Origin: Thunnus maccoyii
Lineage: Eukaryota > Chordata > Actinopteri > Scombriformes > Scombridae
DNA length: 64,000 nucleotides
NCBI RefSeq assembly: GCF_910596095.1
Contig: NC_056545.1
Coordinates: forward strand, 21,599,067 to 21,663,066
Direction of reading: 5' to 3'
This document shows positions 1-26,955 of this stretch, piece by piece. The number at the start of each line of letters is the position of its first letter. Positions within the stretch are counted from its first letter, which is position 1. The translations under genes were made by a program, and so were the position numbers. The notes under the pieces are model-generated. The model ran no database searches. It was not told the origin of the DNA and saw nothing but the letters and a program-made list of their open reading frames with translations.

Positions 1-2271
1 GGGTTTGTTGTATTTATTCCTTTTTTAAAACATGATCAGTTGACTCGTTCTGTCACGTAGGTTGGGGCTTCTTGCAGTTTTGATTCTGCAAAGTATTTGC
101 ACTTGAAAGCTCTCTGAAAGCACTGTTCATTCATTCTATCAAGTTACTTTTAATGACTGTGTCTTGATTCTGATACAATAGACCCATCTACACATGCAGT
201 GCTCAGAAAGCTTTCACTGCAAGCTTTACAAGATCAGTTTGAGAAAGTAGAAAGGGTTCACATGATGACAAAACTGTTTCTACATTAAAAAAACAAAAAA
301 AAACCCAACAAAATAACTGTCAATTAACAAGCTGTTACATTTTGCCATTTGTTGAATTAATGATGAAAACCTGCCAGGTAACTCCCATAACATGATACAA
401 TCCAAGCTAATACATTCTCTCCTCTTTACAACAAAATAGCAATAAAAATACTCTTTTATAAACAAACAATATTTTTTTTTGTAAAATATTGTTCCATCTT
501 GATAATGCACACCGGCAAATCTGCCTGCATGCAATATCTATATGTTGTTGCCTTTTCCTTCCTTGCTCTCGATGACACGTGTTGCACTGATTTTCCAATA
601 AACATATCATACAGCCACACAAGAAATAAATATATTGCTTTTTGAGGACATCTCCAAATTATCACAGAAGAAATGGATAAACGGAGATAACAGGAAATAA
701 CATTCTGTGACACTGGGGAACAACACTTTCTGTCCACCAGGAGGCACTGTTCTGTTGCAGTGCAACATGTTCCTTTTGTGCGTATTATTATTATATAAGA
801 CTAGGCCTTTAATAACATGGGGTCTTTACCCAGCCACCTGGATCCTACAGTATCTCTGCATGAGATCCTCACTCACTAATCTGCTGCTGGGGATGTGTTG
901 ATGCAGCACAACTAAACAGAATTTAAACTCTTATGAAGATCTTTGGTTGAAGAACGAATCCTCACATGCACATGGGTAAAAACAAGAATGTCCAATTGGG
1001 TGATGAAGCAAAAAACATTTTATTTGCTGTGTTGTAATTTAAAAGAGAATTATAATTGAATAACAATTGGGTAAAAACACGATTGAATGAAAAATTTATG
1101 ATCATTGCTTCAGCTCTGGTTTGAAGACAGTGAAACAGGCGTTTGACACAAGGAGGAGCGACAAAGTAGGGTAAAGAAGTTCAGCCTGCAGGCCCCGGAT
1201 TAGCCGACCAGATTAAGAGATTACAGTGAAATTAAGTAAGTGTTGCAGCAATGCCAGAGGAGAAATGCATGTGAACTGGTCATTGGACTGTCACAGAACG
1301 TAACAAAAATGCCTCGGATGACTGTACATCTGAGAACATCCTTCTTTATGAATAACCTCCCTGATATAGATGATATAATCACATTAGATCTGATTGTTTT
1401 TTTTTTTTCTGTCTGTCTTTTTCAAGTCTGGATCAGATAATGAGGTGCCGTTTTGGTGGGCATGCAGAGAAACACATTGCTCTGAGAGAAATGAAGTGGT
1501 GGAGTCATGCCAGACGTTAATATGAGTGAACAGATGCTCGTGTTCCACATTTGCTGCAATGACACGGCAGGATCACAGTCGCATTGGTACGATTTTGAAG
1601 CAGTGCCATGGTAATGTGCCTGAGTTAAAAAGTGTAACTCCACAGATTTCTCCAGCCAGTATTCGCACGTGATTCGTACAACTTTTGTGTGCCCGCACTG
1701 CACATGAATGCACATCAAAAAAACAGCTCAAGCACCAAACTCAGGTGGAATCTACTATTTTTCTAGAGGCTGATCGCTCAAACTGGTTGTCTAGTTAACA
1801 TGAGGGCTATGCCTTCAGCCCAATTCATAAAACAGCGGAAAATACTACAACAAAAAAAAAGCATAAACCCAACAAGTGAAATGGGAAAATATCCTTTTCT
1901 ATGTGGTCAAGAAAGCAAATCTCCAATTTTTTTTTTTCCTACAGGCCTATAAAACAAAACTCGGATGCACTAACAATTCACATATTCAAGACTCTAGTCA
2001 CCTTCAGGAGAAGATGTAAACTATACATTTTGATATGCTGGATGAATATTTCAAAGGATGGAGTATGAATGAAATAAAGGGCACAAGCACAAACGTTCTA
2101 TTGTACATCCTCCTCTCCAAAAACTGTACATACATTAATTCAACTCAGCTTCACAAAAAAAGGAAAAAAAAGCACACTTCCAGTGCAAATCAATACAAAA
2201 TATGACAACGGCATCTATTTCTGATACATATGAAATAGATGCAATACACGCAAAAAATATTCATGTTTAAG

Positions 2272-2277
2272 TTTATT
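2272..2277 (-). terminator. atp1b2: Candidate poly(A) signal for atp1b2
   Basis: AATAAA read on the minus strand, about 1.2 kb past the atp1b2 stop codon. It would give a long but plausible 3' UTR. Other AATAAA-like hexamers occur further on (for example near 1.02 kb), so this choice is tentative. Confidence 0.3.
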
Positions 2278-2702
2278 AAAAATTGAGACACAAGAAAATG
2301 GCTCTTGGTTTGACTTCAGGAATGAAATGATAGACACAGTGACAGGGAGTGTGATGTACTGACTGGGAGTGTTGGGGGCAAAAAAAAAAAAATCATATTT
2401 TTGTCAACTAATGGTGATGCTGTAAGATGTCTGAAACGTGACTGATGTACTGTCTCTTGTCGTAATTCATTTGGCATCAGTGGTGTTGACGTGACTATTA
2501 CCAGAGAACCAAATGTGCATCGCATCTGTCTCAGGTCAAACAATTGCTGTGAATATCAAATGACTGAAAATAATTATAATTTAATAGAAGTCTTCTCGTC
2601 TGAAGAATGGAATCAAGCATTCATAATGTATGCCACTTAATGAATATTGCACATTGCATGCAACTTCCCGACCTACAGTATGAAATGGGACCTGTAAATG
2701 GA

Positions 2703-2742
2703 ACACACACACACACGCACACTCTCAAACACACACACACAC
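2703..2742. repeat. CA/AC microsatellite, interrupted
   Basis: Two blocks of (AC)n separated by a short interruption, seen directly. Typical of fish non-coding DNA. Confidence 0.85.
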
Positions 2743-3504
2743 TTACTCTTAAAGGTTTTAACCTCTAACTCCCATCTTTTGGAGATGCCTATCTTACTAT
2801 TTGTTGTTTTCAAAACACACAGTTGCTGTGCGTGAGGTTTAGTAGATTACGCTGCGGTCCCTCCTGGTGGTCAGTGGTTTAACGTAACCTTTTTTCACAC
2901 TTAGCAGAGAGGTGGGACACGGGGGGCCTCCTGCCCTCATAGCACACTAAAGACAATACACACATGCAAAATGGCTTCATCTCTGCATCCGTCCATCAAG
3001 ATATATGCAAGTCTGTTGGATTATTCTTTTAAGTGCAACAAAATAGACGTACTGATATAAGGTTATGATACCGTATAAATACCGTAGATATACACATTTT
3101 GTATTTTAATTTGTGTATATTCATAAAGAGAGGGATACTCTATAAGGAGGCAGCAGGAGGGGAGCAGCAATAAAGTGGTAAAGTTGCTGATCCTTGCAAA
3201 CTTTCAAAACACGTGTTTACATCCTTTAGATCTCCTAGTTTGTCATGCAGTATAAATAGACATCACCTCAAACTAATTTACAGAAAAGAATTTGTCCCAA
3301 AGCTCACAGACAGAATTAAAGACAGGATTACCACCCTTTGTTCTTGCATCACCTCACCATGCGACCGGATAAACAATTTTGCCCAAAATTTGGGGGGTTG
3401 TAAACAAATCCTACAAAGGGTGTGAATCCTGTGATTAGTTTCTGTGTATGTGCAATGTTGCAGAGAATGAAGAAAGTGGTTTTCAGAGGAGGGAAAAGGT
3501 AAAC

Positions 3505-6500
3505 CTAGTTAATCGTGTTGATCCTCAGCTTGAAAGACACTCTTCCAGCGAACTTGTCTCTTTCAGTCCCAGCGGGAATGTTGTTGGCGTTGATCTTGCA
3601 CTCGATGTTGACGTCTTGATTGACGGTGATGTTAAGGAACTTGACGGCAACCAAAGGCTGAGAGTAGTTCACCTGCAAAGAGAGATCCAAGAACATCTTT
3701 AAATGTAGGAATTTCCATATAATGTCTGGTACATCTTCAATAATGTGTTGATCTTACCTGAGCTTTCTTGCCATAGTAGGGGTAGTACATAAGGTTGAAA
3801 GTGCCGTTCGGAGGGAAGTACATCAACTCTCCGATTTTTTCAGTGTCTTCTTTCTGTAGGGGTGAAAAGATTTCATCAGTTTCATATATGTTGGGGAGGA
3901 GGAGGTGAGCCTCATTAAGCTCCTTCTCTACTTCAAACCATCTACTTCAGTGGTCTAAAAAAACACATCATTCATCATGATGCATATATGTTTGATATTC
4001 TTTTCCCACTATTTCTTTATTTATTCATACCAGTAAAATGACGTTGTATAGTGTTGTTTGAATATATTATTTACAGAGAACTACAATCTACACCTCTGCT
4101 ATACTGCTATATATGTGTAATTATAATCTAAACTCTACAAAACACAGCTTCTGTCTCCGTTCTTACCCATTCATTTTTGCCAACTTTGTACCTCTGAGAG
4201 TGAGCAAATTAATGGAGCACGATGGAAAAAAGAAAAAAAGAAGAGAAGCAGCAACATGCACAGGTGGTGTGAATGACAGAGTGGTATGCAACACAGATAT
4301 GACAGTTCAAACAATGCAAACACAGAACAGACATTAAAGGGAATGGAGATGAGTGATAGATAGGTGGCATATTGCAGATGAGAGTGAGGCACAATAGCTG
4401 CGAATGGGCTGAAATCCAAATTGTTATGTTAAGCCTTTCATTGTGAAAGACAAAAGAGATTACCTTTGCGCCACAGGTGACATACGGAGCCTGTCCATTC
4501 TTTCCTGGCAGCATCCCGATCACCTGATGAGACAGAAAGACAACATCTCCAGCATCATTCCCACTTCTCTCTTATTTAAAGACAGAGAAATTAATGTTTA
4601 ATATTGCTATTTCATATGCTGGAAGTCTTGATAAATCTTGATACTGACTTTCCTTGTTTTTTACTCGAATAATCTTTTCCTCATTGTCAACCACTTTCAT
4701 TATCTCAGTCATTTCACGTCTCCTAGCAACAACATCCCTATCCTCTTTCTCTTTTATACCCGATTCAGCTTGATGATGATGCATGGCTGGCCGTCCTGGT
4801 ATCCATAGTAACGGTCACCGACTCCAGAGCAGTCCTCCAGAACAGTGCGGTTGAACTGACAGGAGCGCTTCGGGTTGTTCTTCACATCGCCGCTGTCCTC
4901 CTGCAGGAAGTACTGGTCGGGGGTGCACTCGTCATTTTTCTGGGCCTGGACGGTGTCGTTGTAGGCTGCAGGGGAGAGGGGGGTGGGGTTTATTTTGTTA
5001 GCAGGGGGCTTATGACTCAACTAAAACCCCTGGTGCAAGGCAATCTCCAACCCATTGACTATAAAGGAATTATCTCTTATTAGGTAAAAAAACAATTCAG
5101 TCTAGATCGTTGGATAATCCGCAGCCGTAAGCTTTTTGAGTCACTGCAAGCGAAGCCAAGAGAGACAGACTTACGTGACAGGAACCTGTCCAGGGCCTGA
5201 GCGTACATGTCCCAGCTCTCGGTATTCCGGATGTTATAGACAATCTCATAGGTCTCATCAGCTTTGGGTCTGATCACCATGCCTGTGAGTGACAGAGAGA
5301 CAGCGCAGAGGTCACGCCACTGACGCACAGACTGCGACCTGTGCTCCTGCGGTTCTTGTCATTAGTTGCTACCGCACCTGGTATGGAGAGCCTGTCTTGC
5401 CAGGTTGGTTTGTGGTCATCCAAGGTCTGCAGCATTACATACATGGTGAGAGCAAACAAGCCAGCCAGGAAGATGTAGAAAACTATGTAGAAGAGAATGA
5501 TAAGACCTGCAGACAAAGAGAGACGAGAGAGTTGCATCAACTATATGCAATATCGATGAGAAATCAAATAATATCACATAAGCAACAGATCAAAATACTC
5601 AGTTTGATAGACCTTTATTGTTTCTGCACTTTGAGCATTTTGAACTCAGGCATCTCCCTCAAGATAAGCAATAAATAGCCCTACAGCTAACATACATTAT
5701 ATCCTCTAAATGGTGTATCATGCCATTTTAATTAACATTTAAAGTAAAGTAACATTTACTAATGCATTTCATTACAGTATATGTACAGAACAATATATTA
5801 GTAGCAAAATGTGTCTAACATTACACAGTGAGTTCATATTTTAAGCTAAGCGTATGTGGCTAGTTGGTAGCTAGTTAGCTCTACAGCTAGGCTATTGCTA
5901 ATGTCGCTGCTAAAATCAAGTAGTCATAGTTGTTGTTTCCAAAACTGTTGGCAAATTTTTCTAAATTAAATTAAATTAAATTTTCTCAATATAATTGTCT
6001 AGTGTCATGTTCTCACTTATATGTTAACATACTAGGTTTATAGTCTATATTTTAGCCTAGCCACTTCTGCTTATTTCAACTCCAATACGATTTTTAAATA
6101 GGTAAAATTAGGATTTGTACCAATTTGAATATGTATACAAATAACACATTGAAACAATAATGCATTGAGAATACCAAAAAAAGGAGAAAATGTTACACAA
6201 ATAAGTAGTTTGTCATTTACGCAAGCCGACGGCAAAGAAGCACTGCAAGCAACACCCCTTCCCTTACGAACAGTTGATTGATGTCGAAACACAATGTAAA
6301 AACATAGACTGAAAGAGGCCTGAGTTAAAACAAGAATTAGCTTTTACTGTTTTATTATGTATTATGGCAGAAAAAGATTTTCACCCATTATTCTGCCTTA
6401 GTATTGATTGTTGCATCCAGCCTTCTCACTGTGTACTTGTTGAGCTGGCTGCTGTGTATTTGAGTGGTTTGTGATTTATGCATGAAGGCTACATTAGACT

Positions 6501-9500
6501 AATCTCTGCAACTTTAGGTAAGTGCAGTCCATTTCATAATTACCGTAATGCACAAACCCCTTTTTGAGTAAATAATCTTACATCTGAGTTAATAACAGAA
6601 TCAATTCATTTTTAATGAAGTGGTACTGCAGTGTTGGAGCACTTTCTGACCATACATGTACACAAGAGGGCCGTTAATCCTCATTAAACTAGAGGGGCTT
6701 CGTTCCATCTGCAACATCTGCCTCTCTCTGTCTGTCACTTGCACATAAACCACAATCCCAAAGATACTTAGCATTCCATTATTATCATGAATTAATTAAA
6801 ATATCAAAGCGTCATAACATGTTCCACTAAAAAATGTTGTTTGTCCCCAAGTTCTACACAGTGTGGTTGGTCTCTGACTAATTTCATTATAGAGTTGCAC
6901 TGTCTACAGAGGGGGAGGAACGATGACAGAGGGGGATACAGGAGGAGGGAGAACAAGGACCCCCTGGAGACTGGGCCACAGGGTCAGGAGATTACAGGCC
7001 ATCATAGACTATTACATGAACAGTGTAAGAGGACCATAGTGATAATGTTACATTAGACAGTTTCTGCACTGAAACAAGGACTGCAATATTAATTTGCTGA
7101 TACTATTTCTATTATTAGTTTAGCCGATAAATATCAGCAAATAGATGACATTACAGTTTCCCAGAGCAAGAAAACTAATGTCACTTATTTGAGTTTATCC
7201 ATAAGGAACCAAGTCTTAACTGCAGTGCAGGGTGGGACTGAGGGTGGAGATGGGTAGATAAGGGGAGACCATGAGGTTGGTTATGGTGGAGGTCATGTGT
7301 TTTTCTTTGATATGTATGTAATATGTATGTGAAGTCTGTTTTTCCTATGTCCTCTGACATGATGTTTGTTTATATGGAAAACAAGCATGGCAATACTATG
7401 TTTCGGTATCTTTGAAAATGATGCTTGACAATAAAAACATTGTAAACGAGAATTTGTCATTTATCAAAATTGTTGCTTATCTGTATTGTTGTATCACTCT
7501 GTTGCTTCTGTGTTTTATTAATTGCACAGAGGTCAGATGGATCCTCTCTGAAAACAGTATCAGTCATTACAAAAACTCAATGATGTGATGTTTCCTTCTC
7601 GGAATCACTTTTGAAACAGCTGCAATATCAGACATTCCTGTAGAGAGCTGGAAAACATAAATAGCATTTTCTATGACACATCCCCCATTTTAAGTATCAG
7701 CACCTGAGGCCTGCGTTGGGTAGCAGCTGAGTGCCCTGACCCTATGCCTCTGCTGGATGGCCCCCAGCGTGGAGCTCACTCGCTCTGTCAGCAGGCTCAA
7801 CGCTGCATCTGCCTCCCCACACAGCCAGGCTTACAGGAATCCATAACAAAATGTCAAGGGGAAGCTGCTCCACAGGGGGCCATCACAGAGGGGCATCTTG
7901 ATGAATTAGAGCATGATTGTGTGTTTTTTTGTCCAATTGTCTCTGGAATTATTGCAGTAGGAGGTAAATGTAATTAATGGCTGAGTAAGATGACAGCGGG
8001 CATCCTGTCTGTAGCATGGAAGAGACCCAAGCTGAGTCATTAAAAATATACAGAGTCAGGCTCAAGCCCCCAGAACAAGCCAGAGGCACTGCGGCGAAAG
8101 GAATCAGAGATAAGATATGACGAAACAAAGTGTTTAAGTGTTTTTCTCTGTCATCCAGAGTGGACGTTATGCTAATCACAAATATGACACCACCCGGGGG
8201 AGACTAAGATGTGTACATGTGCATACGGGGTCAAGCGTGCAGGCAGGGTGGCTTCCCCCCTGGCAAAGAGGGTGTTAGGTTTACAGTCTGCCCTCTCAGT
8301 CCAAGCTGATGATGGACAGTGAAGCATCTCTCTTTCACCCTGGTTGAAAGCAAAGAACAAAAGGACAGGACGGAAGGTTCGGCATCCTGTCCTTTCTTCA
8401 ATAATAATGGCAGGAGGTGTCTCTTTTCTTTCAGAATTAATTAGGAGGGCATGCTGTTCAATTGCTTTGTAAGCAGGTGATCAAACAGACCTCTGAACTG
8501 AAAATGAAATGGTCTTGAGAAAGAATTGATAGCTTTCAGCTGCGGTTCTTTTAATGTCAAACTATATTTTATCTTACACCAAGATCGTCATGATTTTGTT
8601 CCCTATTGGATCCTGTAAGGCTCTTTTCCTGAGTTGCCCTAAGAGTCTTTTGTTGTTTTTGGAGGTAGGAGGTGCAGAACACTTAATTAGTCCTGTTTTA
8701 AATAGAGGTAGTTGTTTGACCATGCCTGCCTGGTGTCAGCTGGTAGCAATGTAACATCAAAATTGCAGGACTGCTCTACTTTATCGAGGCTATTTCCATA
8801 TCATTACAGCTCTTTACACAAAGCAGAACACACAAGGAAGTGTTCTGTGTTTCATCCTCAAAGAGGCCTTTGATCTAAAGCTCTGAACGTACCTTATACT
8901 GCATAATTATTAAGTGTGAACAACAAATTTGTCTTTTAAACAGACCTGGCAACATGACAAGGGTGTTGTCTTGCCTTTTTGCCCTATGTGTGCCAGACTA
9001 AGTGGGTATAGAAAGTGGATGGATGGACTGCGGATAAAACCACAGTGTCAAACAAGTGGAAGTACAGTGCTGCAGTAAATGCATCATTAAGAAAGTGAAG
9101 TAGTGCTGAGAGTGAATGCCAAGTTTAGCAGAACTACATGTGGTGGCGAACTACAGAAATAGCCTAATTAGCGAGCCTTAGAGAGCACAGCTTAAAAAGG
9201 CCACCAGACCTTAAAGCACCTGGGACGCACTGAGCTGGATTAAGTCGTACACTGTGGGGGGATTCAAGCAAAGGAAGCTACAGTCAATGATTCCCAACTC
9301 CGCATTAATAGTACAATGTCCATTCATGAAACATAATTGCTAGGATCCCACTGTACATAAAACCATTTGCAGCATTATTCCACCCCCCAAAATACTAAAC
9401 TTCAGTGTCACTGAGATCGCGTTCCCAGAGAAAAGACCAAAAATAATCTAAATTCCTGAAAGTGGTTGACTTTGCTAGAACTGACGGACGTCCTGAATTG

Positions 9501-10550
9501 ATACCTTCCCCATCAGCCAATGAAGTCATTAGATTAGGATTAAATCCCTCAGTGATTTACACACACTGGGAGGGGCAGGGTTGGAGGTGATACAAATAGC
9601 ATTTGGCCCTCGGCTTTACCCAGATTAAAACGCTCCAATGTCATTAGAACAGAGCCATATGCGCCCTATCATTTCATGAATCTTTCAGATAGTTGCAGCC
9701 TGGTTGCATGGCAGAAAAGAGGACAGTATGTGGCAACAGCACTGTGTTTTATAGAAACTGGGATTGGTGTCTTGCATCAAAATCTGGAGAGGAAAAACCT
9801 GAAAAATCAATGACATCATGGTGACAAACCCAAAAGCATACAAACCGGTTTCTATTTAACTTCACTGAACAGCTATAACACAACCCTACCCACCCCCCCA
9901 CCCCCCTCAACCCCCCTCCCTCTAGATGGAGCCTTCACTGCAGCAGAACTGATATTAAAGCCAGCACCAGTGCTTCCAAAGAGCGGAGCTGATGATATGC
10001 ACTTTGCAACAGAGTGGAACCTGTTTCAGCAATGCTGCAGTAATCTGGCTAATTCAGATGTAAAATATAACTATATGCCTCCACCCTTATGTTGAGCGCA
10101 TTGCGCACGGAAAGCGGTGCCATAAATTAATAAATAAAGAAAGAAACAGGAGGGGAAAGAAAGAAAAAAAAATTCCGCCGGCTTCCACAGGAGCGGTGCC
10201 GCATTCAGATTTCAGTACCAGACAGTAGTGGACAGCGACAGCCATCTCACCTGAGCACTGAAGACAAATAATCCACTCAAACAAGTTCAATCACGGTCAA
10301 ATGTACATATATTATATTGTAGTTACACATGCACATTTTAGAAGGAGCCCTCTCATGGAGCATCATATTGAACCTTTATGGAAAGACTGTATGACAGAGA
10401 CCTGTTAAAAGAGCCGAGGGACCATATTTGCTGCATTGCTGTAGCTGGACACTACTTACCCCAGCTGCTCGCCGTCCTGCCCAGAAACTCCCTCGTCCTC
10501 GGGTTCCATATAAACTCCTTCCACTCGCTTTGTTCTCCATCCTTTGCCAT
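3505..10550 (-). CDS. atp1b2: Na+/K+-transporting ATPase subunit beta-2
   Basis: Seven coding exons on the minus strand: 10460-10550, 5378-5506, 5175-5282, 4760-4965, 4464-4523, 3758-3853, 3505-3672. Phases join cleanly to 858 nt (285 residues; human ATP1B2 is 290). The product is the type II membrane beta subunit that chaperones the sodium-pump alpha subunit to the plasma membrane. Visible features: a short cytosolic N-terminus with EWKEFIWNP and GRTASSWG; one membrane span at about residues 32-58; then an ectodomain with six cysteines (three conserved disulfides in the family) and N-glycosylation sequons such as NDT, NRT, NGT, NYS and NIT. The C-terminus carries the family signature FAGRVSFKLRIN. 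EFIWNPRT, TLTMYVMLQT-like and YNDTVQAQKND segments favour beta-2 over beta-1 or beta-3. The start is the only ATG in frame with the conserved N-terminus. Intron 1 is about 5 kb. Which fish paralogue (a or b) cannot be told. Confidence 0.93.
5507..10459 (-). other. atp1b2: atp1b2 intron 1
   Basis: Bounded by a GTAAGT donor next to 10460 and a CAG acceptor next to 5506. About 5 kb, far longer than the other atp1b2 introns, which leaves room for enhancers. I see a short TTAAA repeat near 5.96 kb and C-rich runs near 9.89 kb, but no exon, RNA gene or recognisable transposon. Confidence 0.75.
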
Positions 10551-11130
10551 TTTCTAATAAAAGTTCGGACACTAGCACTCAAAATGAATGCGCCTTAAAT
10601 ACAAGAAACGACAGCGAGAGCGAGACAGAGAGAAAGAGAAGGAGACAGAGAGATGGCTCTACTGTACCACTACTGTACAATTAAAGCAGCTCTACTTCAA
10701 CACTCAGACGCTCAAATGAGGAGGAATGAGAGCAAAATAGCTACTGCAGCCTCTCTGCACACAGGAAATAGTAAGAGGTGGCGGTCCGATACACTCAGCA
10801 CAGACCTAGTATCTGCCCTCCCCCCCTGCTCTTGTCTGCATTCCGCAGAGTTTTGATGAGTGGTGCAGAAATCTAGTGATACTGCGGTAAAGCGCTCCCT
10901 CCGCCTCTATCTACAAGCATCCCCCCTCCCCTCTCCCCCCTCACTCTGCAGCCCCCCCGCCTCCCTCCACCCGCCTGACAGAGCCAAATCCCTCCCCCTT
11001 ATCCCCCCGCCCGGCCAATCATCTGCACCGCATCCTGCCTCCTCGCAGGCCCCACACGTGAAAGACAACCCCGTCAGCAAATCGTGGGGTGGCTGAGGGC
11101 AACTTTTTATTGGCTCCCGGGCCCTAGACG
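10551..11130 (-). promoter_or_regulatory. atp1b2: atp1b2 5' UTR and GC-rich promoter region
   Basis: Directly upstream of the atp1b2 ATG lies a GA-rich stretch (about 10600-10655), then a C-rich, CpG-containing block at about 10.9-11.1 kb. The block includes GC-box-like CCCCGCCC near 11005, a CCAAT motif near 11015 and an inverted CCAAT (ATTGG) near 11109. No clear TATA box was seen. The composition contrasts with the AT-rich flanks and fits a TATA-less promoter; the transcription start is not resolved. Confidence 0.5.
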
Positions 11131-14100
11131 TCATGAACATAAAATCCTTCTGATATTCCTACAGGATTCAACATGTCTGTTATTAAGCGATGATGGTATA
11201 TAGTCCCCTTACTGTGCTGTATTAGATTCATATGATCCATTATGCAGGGATTTATTGTATATGTTCTAATCTAGATCATTGATTAAGTTTGTCATAGATC
11301 AGGTGTTAGAATAAGCTCCTCAAATTATAATATCGAGAATTATACAGACTTTCATAATGTTGGAGTTTCATCAGTGAATTTCTAACACTCATATTTGGGG
11401 AGATTGGGAAACTAATTGTCTGCATGTGTGCTTCATCTACCCCAAACTCAACTGAACTGCTCTTGTTAAGAGCAATAACTATCTAATCTATCTGAAATTC
11501 AAACTATGAAGGTCTAATGTTTCTCTCTGAGCCAGTGCACAAGTGTTCGTGTGTGTTGTATTGAAGCACTGGCTTTATTTTCACATGCATGCAGCCAAAG
11601 CCCAGCAGCAGTGGAGAGAGTGAAGGCAGCGCCCTCACTTGGATGCTGAAGGGTGCTGCAACACGTGCTGCAGGAGTGCAGTGGGAACATAATGTCCACT
11701 TCACCACCATCTCACTGTGGGAACGACACGAGGCAGTAAAACATGTAAAAATCCTGTTTGTTGTGTAAAGTTCATTATATAAAATTTATTTTAATGACAA
11801 TATCAATGCAAATATAGCACTACAGTGATTTCCAAGGTACACCGTATCTTACCATATCAATATAGTATGGCACTCATATAATGGCCACTGTTTTAGTAGA
11901 CACACAAAACCAACAGCTTCTGTAAACTATTTTGGAGATGATACCTAGGGTTCGATATCAGTCTGTGAAAAGGAATCATAGTAAGGTGGTTTCTCGGTAT
12001 CTGAAATTAAATTGGGCACAATAGTCAATATCATTTGAACATTTTCATCGTGAGGAATCTCTGCATGCATTGCACTTGCCCATTTCCTTCAACCTGACCT
12101 GTGTTTGTTTGAAAATGGACTCAGTAAGCTTGCAAACCTCGACCGTCAAAAAACAACACGCGCAGGCGAAACTAAAACGAAAGGCCAAGCAGTGACTCTC
12201 AAACATTTAGATAGGTCTTCTTTTCACTGGGTGTACTGTACTGTACAGTTTGGTGCTAACTATCAAAAACAACAACAACCAAGAGACATTCAAGTGCCTT
12301 AATACTATTACAGAAGGGCTCACTCTTCAAGGTACAAACTTCATTTCACGTGGCTGTCAGAAATAAAACAAATATGTAACAATAACCACTATATTAATCA
12401 TGTTTCTCATGGTGACACCATGTGGTTGAATGAACAACACCAGTAGTTCAAAATATCAGCAAAGTATTCAAAAAGGTCAAGACAACGAGCTGTTGAAATC
12501 TGTACACAAATGAAAATGAATGTAGAAAAAAAAGGCATAAATAAAATAATAACAGCTTAAAGGGAGTCTTGCATAAATTTAAATAAACAACTGTTGGACT
12601 GTGCCTTTCTTTAGAGGGCTTACTGTTTATTAGTGGAACTATAAGTAATGCATGGACTGGCTGCAGCAGATAAAGTACTTAATTCTTTTAGAAAAAACAA
12701 GTGAACAAAGTTATGTTTTATACAGTATATGCTACATAATATGTATTGATTACAAGTATGAAAATGGAAATAATTGCTACATTTTCAATACAGTTGTACA
12801 TATCTATTTACAGTACATTAGGGTTTCTCCTAAGCGTTTACCATGTTTTGTGCAGATTGTTCCAGCATTCTGTTTGAGGTGATCAATACTCACAGTCTTA
12901 TCAGTTGCACCATATTGTACAGTCTGTGTTGATGGGTGTCAGTGCTTGTTTTTTTTCTGTGTGGTGGAACAATCACTAATGTGCAACTGTGGATAAGCAT
13001 GAGTGATGAAGTTTTTCTGTACCATTGATCTGTTGTCTATATTTGGCTGGACTGCACTGTATGTGCCATCTGTCGAACCACCTTTTCTAATGATACACCA
13101 AGCAACATCTTCTTTTTTTTTATACAACCACATGTTATTATAGTGAAGTTCAGCTGTATGTAAAAGTCTGACATGATCATCTCTACACTTTTTTTTTTTT
13201 TTTTTTTACAATACTGTATGTCTATTGTGACATGCAGAGAATGACACAGTAAATATGACTTATTCAAGTCTTAGATATGTATGTTAGGCTAGTTGACACA
13301 AGTTTTAATTATGTTGCTCTGGCATTGGGAGCATATTGCTATAAAATTGCAGAAATGTCGAGAAAGTAAATAGATTTACATTACAAATATGCAAACAGAT
13401 ACAGTAGGTAGCTTTTACTCCTCGGTGATGATTATTTGCATCCACAATGACAATCTGTTGATACCAAGACATCTCATATGCATTCACGATTTCAAGAAAC
13501 ACTTCAATAACTTATCAATGAGTCTTGCCTTTTCTCATCCACAGAGTAGTTTCTATGTGTGTTGGACCACAGTTTAATGTGCCCTTCACTGGCAGGTACC
13601 TTCTTATAACTTTCTCTCCGTGTGTTGGAGGGGAAAAAAATAAAATAAAAACATGATTCCTTTATGTCTCAAGTAGTCAGGAGGAAATTTGGCAAACACC
13701 AAACTCAGAAAACATCCCACCCATTATTATCAAGTTGGTGTCTTCATTTTGTAGCAATAATACTGGTGTTTTGTGGCAAAAAATCATTGGCAATTAGAAC
13801 ACATCAAGAAGGACACAGTACAGACCAAGTACAAATCAACTGTTTAGTTTGATTGTAATACTTGTTTTACTTCACCCTTCTTATCAACCGTTTTCATTTT
13901 TTTCTTCTCCTAAACGAGTTCAAAGTCTCCAATAACTTTCATCACCGTTCTCAGATCACACAATAAGAGTGCGAGCAAATTTCTCCTTTGTTCACAATCT
14001 CTCGTCCCTCTGTGGTAATTATGTCACCACAACCCTTTAAAGGATTTTCCAGTTACTGAACACATTTTTATTCTCGCCTCTTATTAATTGTTCAACCACC

Positions 14101-14162
14101 TTCAACGCATCTGTGTGTATTGTCTCTCTTCAGTGCTGTACTTGCCGGCTTGTCTCTCCACC
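11131..14162. other. Intergenic DNA and probable nyap1 3' UTR
   Basis: No supported coding exon. The part next to 14163 should be the nyap1 3' UTR; minus-strand AATAAA hexamers occur near 14067-14072 and 12625-12630, but neither is decisive. T runs occur near 13.19 kb. The rest appears unique and AT-rich. Confidence 0.55.

Positions 14163-26955
<12,793 letters not shown>

Larger units (their letters stand above)
1..3504. other. Probable atp1b2 3' UTR and downstream intergenic DNA
   Basis: No coding exon could be supported here on either strand; all open frames are short, lack splice context and match nothing I recognise. The part next to 3505 should be the 3' UTR of the minus-strand atp1b2 gene, but its end is not certain. 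The stretch is AT-rich with many A and T runs and one CA-type microsatellite near 2.7 kb. Confidence 0.6.
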